Source of the DNA: Roseiarcus sp963732155
GTDB lineage: Bacteria > Pseudomonadota > Alphaproteobacteria > Rhizobiales > Beijerinckiaceae
Length of the DNA: 64,000 nucleotides
Direction of reading: 5' to 3'
Assembly: GCA_963732155.1 (NCBI GenBank)
Contig: CAVSYB010000007.1
Coordinates: 356,260 to 420,259, forward strand
Below the pieces are notes generated by a model. That model was not told the origin of the DNA and did no database searches. It saw only the letters and a list, made by a program, of their open reading frames with translations. This document shows positions 17,103-24,692 of the stretch, in pieces. The position numbers and the translations under genes were made by a program. Each line of letters begins with the position of its first letter. Position 1 is the stretch's first letter.

Positions 17103-18104
17103 CTATTCCTGACCTCCGATCGCCGCCTCCAACGCCTCGTAAAGCGCGTTCCTGGCGCTGAACACGTGTTCGAGGCTGCTGACGCTGACGCGCTCGGCGC
17201 CCTGCGCGAGCAGCCAGTCGGCGAGCTCCGCGATCGCATGCTTGGGCGCGTGCAGGGCGATGAGCCCCTGCGGATCGGCTTCTTCGCCGAGCGCCGGTTG
17301 CGCGCCGAACATCGCGCAGGCAGCTGCGAGGACGCCTTGCGCCGAACCGGGCAGGCGTGCGCGCACTTCGCGCGATCGGCGCGCCTCTTCGGCCGCCGCG
17401 ATGCGCGCCAGCATGGCGCGCGCGGATTGCCGCACCCCCGGGCTCCACCGCGCGCCGAGGGAGGCGACGAGATTGGCCTGCGAGCGGAGGATCACCCCGT
17501 CGTCGAGAATCTTGAGGGCGTTGGCTGCGAGCGTGGCGCCGGTCGTGGCGATGTCGACGATCAGCTCGGCGCTGCCCGCCGCCGGCGCTCCCTCGGTCGC
17601 GCCGAGGCTTTCGACGATGCGATAGTCGCCGACGCCGTGGCTCGCAAAAAAGCGGCGCGTCAAATTGACGTATTTGGTCGCCACGCGCATGCGCTCGCCG
17701 CGTCGCGCGTGAAAGGTCGCCGCGACGTCCTCGAGGTCGGCCATGTTGCGTACGTCGATCCACGCCTGCGGCGCGGCGACGACGACATTGGCGCGTCCGA
17801 ATCCGAGCGGCGCCAGCAGCAACAGGCGCCGGTCGACATCCACCACCTGTTCGCGCAAGAGGTCCTCGCCCGTCACGCCGAGATGCGCTGCGCCGGCGGC
17901 GAGCTGACCGACGATTTCGGAAGCGGACAGGAAGGCCACTTCGACGCCGGCGAGCCCGGCGACGACGCCGCGATAGTCGCGCGCGCCGCGCCCCTGCGCG
18001 AATTCGAGCCCGGCGCTCGCAAAAAAAGCCGCGGCGCTTTCTTGCAGCCGGCCCTTCGAGGGAACGGCGAGAACCAGCGCTTCGGCCTCTTCGCGCGCGC
18101 TCAT
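17103..18104 (-). CDS. hisG: ATP phosphoribosyltransferase catalytic subunit
   Basis: A 333-residue HisG that catalyses the first step of histidine synthesis, joining ATP and PRPP. Seen motifs include LAVPSKGRLQE at the N-terminus, the GVTGEDLLRE region, RVATKYVNLTRRFF, and the PRPP-binding ELIVDIATTGATLAAN (E-x-x-D-x-x-x-T-G-x-T). The start overlaps the hisZ stop by 4 bases (ATGA), so the two subunits are coupled. Together they form the hetero-octameric HisZG enzyme, in which HisZ supplies the regulatory function. The C-terminal tail differs from the long-form histidine-binding domain, as expected for a HisZ-dependent enzyme. Confidence 0.95.
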   Translation of the reverse strand: MSAREEAEALVLAVPSKGRLQESAAAFFASAGLEFAQGRGARDYRGVVAGLAGVEVAFLSASEIVGQLAAGAAHLGVTGEDLLREQVVDVDRRLLLLAPLGFGRANVVVAAPQAWIDVRNMADLEDVAATFHARRGERMRVATKYVNLTRRFFASHGVGDYRIVESLGATEGAPAAGSAELIVDIATTGATLAANALKILDDGVILRSQANLVASLGARWSPGVRQSARAMLARIAAAEEARRSREVRARLPGSAQGVLAAACAMFGAQPALGEEADPQGLIALHAPKHAIAELADWLLAQGAERVSVSSLEHVFSARNALYEALEAAIGGQE

Positions 18105-19258
18105 GGGGCCGGTCCGTCGGCCCGCGAGGCGCCCAGCCGATCGATCCAGATCGCCGCGCCGACGGCGGGAATGTCGACCGGCGCGCCGAGGCGTCTGGCC
18201 AATCCGTCGTAGCGCCCGCCGCCGACCGCCGGCTTGCCGTCCGCCCGGCCGGGATCGACGGCCTCAAAGACAAAGCCGGTGTAGTAGTCGAGATCGCGCA
18301 CGAACGCCGTCGAAAATATGAACTCCTCGACCCTCATGCCGCGCGCCGCCAGGAATCCGATGCGCTGGTCGAGAGAATCGAGCGCGGCGCCGATGTCGAG
18401 CCGGGCGTCGGCGGCGAGCTTTCGCAAATGACGCGACGCCGCATCGGGGTCGCCGCCGATGCCGAGGAACCGGTCCAGGACGTCGCGCTTCTCCTGCGGC
18501 GCGCCGGCGCCCGAACGCGCCGCCGCCTGATCGAGAAAGCGGTCGGCGATCTCGCCGACGCTGCGCCCGCCGACCCGCGCGATGCCGGCGATCGCCAGCA
18601 GATCTTCGACCAGCGCCTTGGCGCCGGCGTGATCGGCGCGCTCCAAGGCGGCGAGCACGCCCGATTGCGCGCCCTGGCCATTGCCGGCGTCATCGAGGAT
18701 CGCGCTCAGCGAGCGACCGCGGGCGAGGCCGCGGCGAAGCCGGCGCAACCAGACGTCGGGCAGATCGAGCGCGCGCAGCGTTCGTTCGAAAAGATGCGCG
18801 TCGCCGAGGCGCACGCGCAAGGCGCCGGCGCCTGCCGCTTGCGCCGATTCCATCGCCACCGCGAAGATTTCGGCGTCGGCGGCCTCGGCGTCGCGCCGGC
18901 CGTAGCTCTCCAGGCCGCTTTGCATCAGCTCGCCGCCTTGCCCGGGACGGGCGCGGAAGACCGGGCCGAGGTAGGCGTATTGCGCTTCGCGTCCCGCTTG
19001 TCCCGAAGCGAGATAGGCGAGGCACACGGGGATCGTATAGTCGGGGCGCAGGCAAAGCTCGACGCCGTCGGCGTCGCTGGTCAGGTAGAGCCGTCCGCGG
19101 ATGTCTTCTCCCGACATGTCGAGGAAGACCGACGCCGGCTGCAGCACCGGCGGCTCGATGCGCAGGAATCCGGCCTCCAGCAGCCGGTTGAGGGCCAGCG
19201 CGCCCGCGCCGCCGCCGGCCAATTCCCTGTCGAACGCCTGGGCTGGAGCCTGGTTCAC
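18101..19258 (-). CDS. hisZ: ATP phosphoribosyltransferase regulatory subunit
   Basis: A 385-residue HisRS-like paralogue without the tRNA anticodon domain. It keeps class II synthetase-type motifs: LEAGFLRIEPPVLQP, LCLRPDYTIPVC, YLGPVFRARPG and the late GRYDGLARRLG. HisZ binds HisG and mediates feedback control by histidine. It begins at GTG 19258; no ATG fits the conserved N-terminus. Its stop overlaps the hisG start. The 199 bases upstream to the divergent mechanosensitive-channel gene must hold both promoters. Confidence 0.93.
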   Translation of the reverse strand: MNQAPAQAFDRELAGGGAGALALNRLLEAGFLRIEPPVLQPASVFLDMSGEDIRGRLYLTSDADGVELCLRPDYTIPVCLAYLASGQAGREAQYAYLGPVFRARPGQGGELMQSGLESYGRRDAEAADAEIFAVAMESAQAAGAGALRVRLGDAHLFERTLRALDLPDVWLRRLRRGLARGRSLSAILDDAGNGQGAQSGVLAALERADHAGAKALVEDLLAIAGIARVGGRSVGEIADRFLDQAAARSGAGAPQEKRDVLDRFLGIGGDPDAASRHLRKLAADARLDIGAALDSLDQRIGFLAARGMRVEEFIFSTAFVRDLDYYTGFVFEAVDPGRADGKPAVGGGRYDGLARRLGAPVDIPAVGAAIWIDRLGASRADGPAP

Positions 19259-19457
19259 GGTTCAATTTCTCGAATTTAGTTCGATTTCTCTGAATTTGAC
19301 GTCTCCTTTAACAAAGGCGGGGCGGCCGCGCAGCCCTTTTCCCGCTCCAAGGTGAACGCCGTGTTTTTTCGCTGCGCGCCGAATTGCCGCCCGAACCGGC
19401 GGTCGCGGGCGCGAACGCCGCCGGCAGGCGTTGCAGCCACGAGCCAGCCATGTTCGG

Positions 19458-21896
19458 ATGGGACAGAAGCCGCGCCCATTTTCGAATCAAAAAGGATTGA
19501 ACGCTCTGTTTCGTTTCGGCGCCCTTGTCTTTGCCGTCCTCGCAACCCTTGTCGGACCTGCAGGCCCCGGCGCCGCAAACGCCCAGGGCGGCACGGCGCG
19601 CGAGCGTCTCGACGCCGTTCGAGCGGCGCTCGTCGAGATCGACGCGGCGTTCAAGGAGCCCAACCTTTCCGACAACGATCTGCAGCGCCTGCGGGCGGAA
19701 GCCGACCCGCTCGCCAGCGAAGTGCAGAGCGTGATCGCCGAGTTGTCGCCGCGGTTGGAGGCCTCCGCCAAGCGTCTCGCCGAACTGACCCCCAAATCCA
19801 AGGACAAGGTGACCGGAACCGACGGCGCCAGCGCCGAGCTTGCCGCCGAACAGAAGGTCCATGACCAACTGGACGCCGATTTGCGCACCGCCCGCGCGCT
19901 CGCCTTGCAGATCGACGACGACAGCGCGCGCATCGGCGCTGCCCGGCGCAGTCTGTTCGCCCGCCAGACCTTCGAGCGTTCGTCGAGCATTCTCAGCCCC
20001 TTGCTGTGGGCGAGCGCGGTCGAAGAGGTCCCGGCCGACGCGAGCCAACTCGGCGCCCTGCTCTATGACTGGCTGAGCGGCGTCTCGGGCCGCCTCGCCA
20101 GGCCACAGGCGTTGAGCCTGCTCGCTCTGGCGCTGGCGTTCGGCTTGCTCGCCGCGCCGATACGTTGGATGACCCGGCGCGTCATTGCGCGCGATCCGGC
20201 GATCGCCGCGCCAGGCAAGCTTCGCCGCGCGCTCGCCGCCGTGTGGACCACGCTCGTGCTCGCCGGCCTGCCGCTGCTCGGCCTGGCGGCGGTCGCCTAC
20301 GTCCTGGACGCCTTTGATCTTTCCGATCCCAGGCTGCAGGGCGTCCAGGACGCGACTTTGGACGGCCTCAAACTTCTGTTCGTCACCAACGCCTTCGCGC
20401 GCGGGCTGCTGGCGCCGGGCCAGACCTCGTGGCGGGTGATCCCGCGCAGCGACCGCTTCGCGAACCAGGCGTTCGGCTTCTGGATGAGCGTCGCGGCGAT
20501 CCTGGCGGCGATGCGGCTGCTGGAAGCGGCGGGCGACGCCGTCGGCGCCTCGCTGAGCCTGACGGTCGCGGTGCGCGGACTCGGGGCCACGCTCGTCGCG
20601 CTGTTGATGGCGCGCCTGCATTGGGCGAACGCCGAGGTCGCGCCGCAGGGGGCGCCGACGCGCGACGAATGGGCGCCGACGCGCGTCCTCGGCTGGCTGC
20701 TGATCGTCGCGTTGTTCGGCTCGGTGCTGATCGGTTACATCGCCTTCGCCACCTTCATCGTCGCGCAGATGATCTGGGTCGCCGGCGTTGCGACCTCGGT
20801 CTACCTCATCAGCATCATCGTCGACGAGGGAGCCGAGACGGTGTTGCAGCCGAACACGCCGATCGGCCGCGGCCTGACGTCGACGGTGGGCCTCGGGCGC
20901 GAAGCGCTCGAGCAGCTTGCGGTGCTGGTCGAAGGCGCCTCGCGCGTCGCGCTGATCGTCGCGGGAATCCTGCTCGTCCTGGCGCCCTGGGGCATTCAAT
21001 CGCAGGACATGTTCGGCAACCTGCGCGCCGCCTATTTCGGCTTCCGCATCGGCAACGTCACCGTTTCCGTTTCCTCGCTGCTCACCGCGGCGGCCGTCTT
21101 CATCGTCGGCGTGCTGGCGACGCGCGCGGTGCAGGGCTGGCTCGCCACCAAGCTCTTGCCGCACACCCGTCTCGACGCGGGCATGCGCAATTCGATCAAG
21201 ACGATTTTCGGCTATGTCGGCTTTGTCACGGCGCTGATCCTGGGCAGCGCGCAGCTGGGTCTGAGCCTCCACAATCTGGCGATCGTCGCGGGCGCGCTTT
21301 CCGTCGGCATCGGCTTTGGATTGCAATCGATCGTCAACAATTTCTTGTCGGGCCTGATCCTGCTGTGGGAGCGCGGAATCAGGGTCGGCGACTGGGTGGT
21401 CATCGGCTCCGATCAGGGCTTTGTGCGACGCATCAACGCGCGCGCCACCGAAGTCGAAACCTTCGATCGCGCGACGCTGATCGTGCCCAACGGCACGCTG
21501 GTTTCCGGGGTCGTCAAGAACTGGGTGCTTGCCGATCGGATCGGCCGAATCATCATCAATCTCAATGTCGCCTTCGAGAGCGATCCCGAGACGGCGCGCG
21601 AAATCCTGATCGCCGCCGCCAAGGGACAGGAATCGGTGCTGGCGATCCCCGCGCCGCTGGTGTTGTTCAGCGAATTCGGCGACTGGGCGCTGAAGCTCCA
21701 GCTGATCTGCTTCGTCGACGAAATCGAAACGGCCGACCGCATCAAGAGCGACATGCTTTTCGAACTCCACCGGCGGCTGAAGGAAGCGGGCGTGCGGCTG
21801 GCCTATCCCCGGCAGAAAGTGGATATGGGCGGGCCGAGGTTCGGCGAAGGGCCGGCGAACGAAGGCAAGTCGCCCGGCGATCGGACCGGCGGCTGA
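19458..21896 (+). CDS. MscS-family mechanosensitive channel with DUF3772 periplasmic domain
   Basis: An 812-residue large MscS-type channel. A signal peptide (about 10-42, ending GAANAQ) is followed by a periplasmic domain with a coiled-coil-like DUF3772 region (about 45-190). About eleven membrane spans occupy 210-600. The pore-lining TM3 region is the Gly/Ala-rich stretch GALSVGIGFGLQSIVNNF (near 610-627). The beta domain follows (RVGDWVVIGSDQGFVRRINARA), then the C-terminal alpha/beta domain. This is a KefA/MscK-like relative protecting against hypo-osmotic shock. ATG 19458 is chosen over an in-frame TTG at 19431. A dehydrogenase gene follows 18 bases downstream on the same strand. Confidence 0.88.
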   Translation: MGQKPRPFSNQKGLNALFRFGALVFAVLATLVGPAGPGAANAQGGTARERLDAVRAALVEIDAAFKEPNLSDNDLQRLRAEADPLASEVQSVIAELSPRLEASAKRLAELTPKSKDKVTGTDGASAELAAEQKVHDQLDADLRTARALALQIDDDSARIGAARRSLFARQTFERSSSILSPLLWASAVEEVPADASQLGALLYDWLSGVSGRLARPQALSLLALALAFGLLAAPIRWMTRRVIARDPAIAAPGKLRRALAAVWTTLVLAGLPLLGLAAVAYVLDAFDLSDPRLQGVQDATLDGLKLLFVTNAFARGLLAPGQTSWRVIPRSDRFANQAFGFWMSVAAILAAMRLLEAAGDAVGASLSLTVAVRGLGATLVALLMARLHWANAEVAPQGAPTRDEWAPTRVLGWLLIVALFGSVLIGYIAFATFIVAQMIWVAGVATSVYLISIIVDEGAETVLQPNTPIGRGLTSTVGLGREALEQLAVLVEGASRVALIVAGILLVLAPWGIQSQDMFGNLRAAYFGFRIGNVTVSVSSLLTAAAVFIVGVLATRAVQGWLATKLLPHTRLDAGMRNSIKTIFGYVGFVTALILGSAQLGLSLHNLAIVAGALSVGIGFGLQSIVNNFLSGLILLWERGIRVGDWVVIGSDQGFVRRINARATEVETFDRATLIVPNGTLVSGVVKNWVLADRIGRIIINLNVAFESDPETAREILIAAAKGQESVLAIPAPLVLFSEFGDWALKLQLICFVDEIETADRIKSDMLFELHRRLKEAGVRLAYPRQKVDMGGPRFGEGPANEGKSPGDRTGG

Positions 21897-21914
21897 CAAA
21901 ATGGGACTCGCGTC

Positions 21915-22991
21915 ATGAGGCGATTCAGAATCGCGGTCATTCCCGGCGACGGAATCGGCAAGGAGGTCATCCCCGCCGGCCTCGAAGTCCTCGCCGCGAC
22001 GGCGCGGCGCGACGGCGGGTTCGATTTGGCCTTCGACCATTTTGGCTGGGGCTCCGACCATTTCAAGGCGACCGGTCTGATGATGCCGCAGGACGGTCTC
22101 GATCAGATCAGGAACCACGAGGCGATCTATTTCGGGGCCGTCGGCGCGCCCGACGTGCCCGACCATGTCACTTTGTGGGGTCTGCGCCTCGCGATCTGCC
22201 AGCCGTTCGACCAATACGCCAACGTGCGCCCGACCCGCATTCTCCCGGGCGTCGTCAGCCCGTTGCGCCACGTGCGCGGCCCGGAACTCGACTGGGTGAT
22301 CGTGCGCGAAAATTCGGAGGGCGAATATTCCGGCGTCGGCGGCCGCGTGCATCGCGGCTTGCCGGAAGAGGTCGCAACCGACGTTTCGATCATGACGCGA
22401 ACCGGCGTCACGCGCATCTTCCGCTTCGCCTTTTCGCTCGCGCGCTCGCGCCCGCGCAAGTTGCTGACCATCGTCACCAAATCGAACGCGCAACGTTACG
22501 CCATGGTGATGTGGGACGAGATCGGCGCCCAGATCGCTCGCGAATTCCCCGACGTGGCGTGGGACAAGATGCTGGTCGATGCGATGACCATGCGCATGAC
22601 GATGAAGCCCGAGACGCTCGACACGATCGTCGCGACCAACCTGCACGCCGACATTCTCTCCGATCTCGCCGCCGCCCTCGCCGGCTCGCTCGGCGTCGCG
22701 CCGACCGCCAATCTGAACCCCGAGCGCCAGTTCCCCTCGATGTTCGAGCCAATTCACGGCTCGGCCTTCGACATCGCCGGCAAGGGAATCGCCAATCCCG
22801 TCAGCGCGTTCTGGACGGCTTCGATGATGCTGGAGCACCTCGGCGAAAAGCGCGCGGCCGACCGATTGATGCGCGCCATCGAGCGCGTCACCGCGGACAC
22901 CAGACTGCACACGCCCGACCTCGGCGGAGCCGCGACGACGCGGGAGGTGACCGAGGCGGTCGTGGCGGCGATCCTCGGCGACAATGGGTAG
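21915..22991 (+). CDS. tartrate/D-malate dehydrogenase-type isocitrate/isopropylmalate dehydrogenase family enzyme
   Basis: A 358-residue beta-decarboxylating dehydrogenase using NAD and a divalent metal. Motifs are VIPGDGIGKEVIPAG at the N-terminus, VIVRENSEGEYSGVGG for substrate binding, TIVTKSNAQRYAM with the catalytic Lys, LVDAMTMRM and LHADILSDLAAALAGSLG with metal-ligand Asp residues, and the NAD-binding FEPIHGSAFDIAGKGIANP. The ENSEGEYSG loop and the WGLRLAICQPFDQYANVRP segment are typical of the TtuC/DmlA (tartrate or D-malate) branch rather than LeuB. It probably shares a transcript with the MscS-type gene upstream. A relic of a similar 3' end occurs about 0.85 kb downstream. Confidence 0.88.
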   Translation: MRRFRIAVIPGDGIGKEVIPAGLEVLAATARRDGGFDLAFDHFGWGSDHFKATGLMMPQDGLDQIRNHEAIYFGAVGAPDVPDHVTLWGLRLAICQPFDQYANVRPTRILPGVVSPLRHVRGPELDWVIVRENSEGEYSGVGGRVHRGLPEEVATDVSIMTRTGVTRIFRFAFSLARSRPRKLLTIVTKSNAQRYAMVMWDEIGAQIAREFPDVAWDKMLVDAMTMRMTMKPETLDTIVATNLHADILSDLAAALAGSLGVAPTANLNPERQFPSMFEPIHGSAFDIAGKGIANPVSAFWTASMMLEHLGEKRAADRLMRAIERVTADTRLHTPDLGGAATTREVTEAVVAAILGDNG

Positions 22992-23179
22992 ACGAGGCGG
23001 CGGCTACTGCGCGGTGATCTATCGTTCGGTCATTTCTATGACGAGAACCACAAACTAAAATTGTTTTTACTTTGGGCGTTACTCCTTGTCATCCGCTTGA
23101 GGCCGAATATGTCCTTCGAAGGGGCATTCATGCGTGCGACGCCTCGCGGTGGGCGCGCCGCTCTTCGAAGGAGAGTGTC

Positions 23180-23521
23180 ATGCGTGCATCGATCAAGAAC
23201 ACGGTCGCTGGCGTTCTGACAGCGACGGCGCTTGCGGTCGCGACGGTTGGCTCGACGGGTCCGGCCGAGGCCGCATTCCGCGGCGGCGGTTTCCACGGCG
23301 GATTTCACGGCGGCTTCGGCGGACGCGGCCTTGCCGGACAATTCGGCCATGGCTTCGGCGGACGCGGCTTTGCCGGAGGCTTCGGTCACGGCTTCGGACG
23401 ATATGGCGGGTTTGGATATGGCCGGTACGGCGGATTTGGCGGGTATGGCGGATACGCCGGCTATAACGGCTACGGCTGCACGCCGTACTGGCTGCTCGCT
23501 AATCCCTTGATGTGTTGGTGA
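23180..23521 (+). CDS. small secreted glycine-rich protein
   Basis: A 113-residue protein with a signal peptide (MRASIKNTVAGVLTATALAV..., cleavage expected after AEA near residue 32). The mature part is dominated by Gly, Phe, His, Arg and Tyr and ends in YGCTPYWLLANPLMCW with two cysteines. Two 13-residue repeats FGGRGLAGQFGHG and FGGRGFAGGFGHG are encoded by a 39-base tandem repeat. The start at 23180 has AAGGAGAG 5-12 bases upstream. Similar Gly-rich exported proteins are frequent in Rhizobiales; no function is assigned. A second small exported protein follows 52 bases downstream. Confidence 0.75.
   Translation: MRASIKNTVAGVLTATALAVATVGSTGPAEAAFRGGGFHGGFHGGFGGRGLAGQFGHGFGGRGFAGGFGHGFGRYGGFGYGRYGGFGGYGGYAGYNGYGCTPYWLLANPLMCW
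23315..23392 (+). repeat. 39-base tandem repeat, two copies, inside the glycine-rich gene
   Basis: Copies at 23315-23353 and 23354-23392 each start TTCGGCGGACGCGGC and differ at a few positions. The length is a multiple of three, so copy-number change keeps the frame and adds or removes 13 residues. Confidence 0.8.
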
Positions 23522-23573
23522 GGACTCGCCGTTAGCAGGCGGCAAATCCGCCGCAATCAATCATCGAGGAGAA

Positions 23574-23819
23574 ATGTCCATGGGTAAGATGCTTGTAATC
23601 GGAGCAGCGGCCCTATTCGTTGCTCTCGGCGCGGCCAACGATCCGGCGAACGCCTCCGGGTCGCCCTATCCAGCTCAGTCTAACGGAACGCGGCCGGCTG
23701 TGAATCAGCCTCGCTATGCCTACGACCGCGACTGCGGTCGGCCCCACCGCGTGGATCATCCGTGGGCGTGCGTCGGCCTCTCATGGGGCATGACGGGCGA
23801 CTATTCCGACTATTATTGA
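23574..23819 (+). CDS. small secreted protein of unknown function
   Basis: An 81-residue predicted exported protein. The N-terminus MGKMLVIGAAALFVALGAA is a signal peptide with likely cleavage near ANA-S (about residue 28). The mature part contains two cysteines in RDCGRPHRVDHPWACVGLSW, which may form a disulfide, and ends GDYSDYY. I do not recognise a named family. GAGGAG lies just upstream; ATG at 23574 or 23580 could be used, and the second gives better spacing. It probably shares its transcript with the glycine-rich protein gene upstream. Confidence 0.65.
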   Translation: MSMGKMLVIGAAALFVALGAANDPANASGSPYPAQSNGTRPAVNQPRYAYDRDCGRPHRVDHPWACVGLSWGMTGDYSDYY

Positions 23820-23892
23820 GCCCTCGCCGGCGAGGCGACGAGGCAGCAAGTGACGCAGGCGGTGGTGGCGGCAATTCTCGCCGACAACGGGC
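23820..23892 (+). pseudogene. relic of the 3' end of a second tartrate/isopropylmalate dehydrogenase-type gene
   Basis: In the frame starting at 23820 the sequence reads ALAGEATRQQVTQAVVAAIL followed by ADNG. This matches the C-terminal residues of the intact dehydrogenase encoded at 21915-22991 (AATTREVTEAVVAAILGDNG) at most positions. The rest of the gene is missing upstream, where an unrelated small gene sits. It is a fragment of a paralogue or a diverged duplication, left with no start and no normal stop. Confidence 0.65.
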
Positions 23893-24072
23893 ATGAGCGC
23901 CGACATCGACGTAGACAGCGTCGCAAAGATCGAGACAGGCGGATCCGCGGCGCGATTTCCAGTCATCAAGCGGATTGCCGTCGCTCTTGAGGCTGATCTT
24001 GGCGAGCCGTCCGCCGACTTTATCTCGATGACAACTGTCGCCGAAGGCCGTCGCCGGTCCGTCAAAAGATAG
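23893..24072 (+). pseudogene. remnant of an XRE-type helix-turn-helix protein (59 residues)
   Basis: A short open frame starting ATG 23893 encodes VAKIETGGSAARFPVIKRIA followed by VALEADLGE. This resembles the second half of an XRE/Cro helix-turn-helix domain: the end of the recognition helix (xxVAKIETG), then the IKRIAxAL helix. The first half of the domain, including the positioning helix, is absent. It could be translated, but as a DNA-binding domain it is incomplete. It lies directly after a dehydrogenase relic, so the stretch looks like a junction of decayed genes. Confidence 0.5.
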
Positions 24073-24120
24073 GATTTTTTCAACGGCAGAAGGCGGTCGC
24101 TTGATGGGCCCGCCCACCGA

Positions 24121-24522
24121 TCAACTGACCACACCAGTCGAACGTCTTCGGAAAAACATGCTCAATATTTGAAATGTAAGAAAGCCCCAGAGCGGCCAAG
24201 CGACTACGACCGCCAACTCCGCCCAGAATGGCACAAGGTGATCCCTTGACGCCAGACCAAACAGGGCGACGCTCCAGAGTGGCGCGAAAACAACTCCAAT
24301 AGCGAGCGCCCACGTCGAAAGTCTTTGGCTCAAGCGCCAGATCACGACCAAGGTGAGGACGGCGGATGCGGGCCAGACAAGCAATATTGGTCCGCGTGCG
24401 TCGTCTGCTTCCCCAAGAGCGCCGCTCAGTGCGTATCCGAGCAGCGAGACCGGAATGATGAGCGCGACAAATGTCGTCGCGGCAATTCTGGAAAACTTCA
24501 AGGCGACGGCGCCTGATCGCAT
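24121..24522 (-). CDS. hypothetical membrane protein, four predicted spans
   Basis: A 133-residue protein with four hydrophobic segments: ATTFVALIIPVSLLGYAL (about 15-32), ILLVWPASAVLTLVVIW (about 46-62), WALAIGVVFAPLWSVALFGL (about 70-89) and ELAVVVAWPLWGFLTFQIL (about 101-119). Basic residues flank the ends. I recognise no family. Base composition is somewhat less GC-rich than the neighbours, which with the relics beside it suggests acquired material. Start ATG at 24522 has no clear ribosome-binding site. Confidence 0.5.
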   Translation of the reverse strand: MRSGAVALKFSRIAATTFVALIIPVSLLGYALSGALGEADDARGPILLVWPASAVLTLVVIWRLSQRLSTWALAIGVVFAPLWSVALFGLASRDHLVPFWAELAVVVAWPLWGFLTFQILSMFFRRRSTGVVS

Positions 24523-24692
24523 TGTTTGCGGTCCGATGGTTCAGCTGCGGCCCTGCGACCCCCAAGGTTCATCCAGCGGGAGCCCGCATCTCCGTTGAGA
24601 TCGGCGCAGGAGCGCCAGCCGAGCAACCGGCGCTCGGCGGAACGGATCGGGATTGCGCCGCCGATCGTCCGTCGTGGCAAAGACGGGCGCGG

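Noticed and set aside
19308..22910. A very long open frame on the minus strand opposite the MscS-type channel and dehydrogenase genes
   Set aside because: High-GC codon bias makes antisense frames open. The translation is rich in Arg, Gln, His and Asp with no recognisable domain, while the plus strand encodes complete known families.
23281..23470. Short repeats that could look like a CRISPR array
   Set aside because: They are in-frame glycine codon repeats within a secreted protein gene, with no unique spacers and no cas genes.
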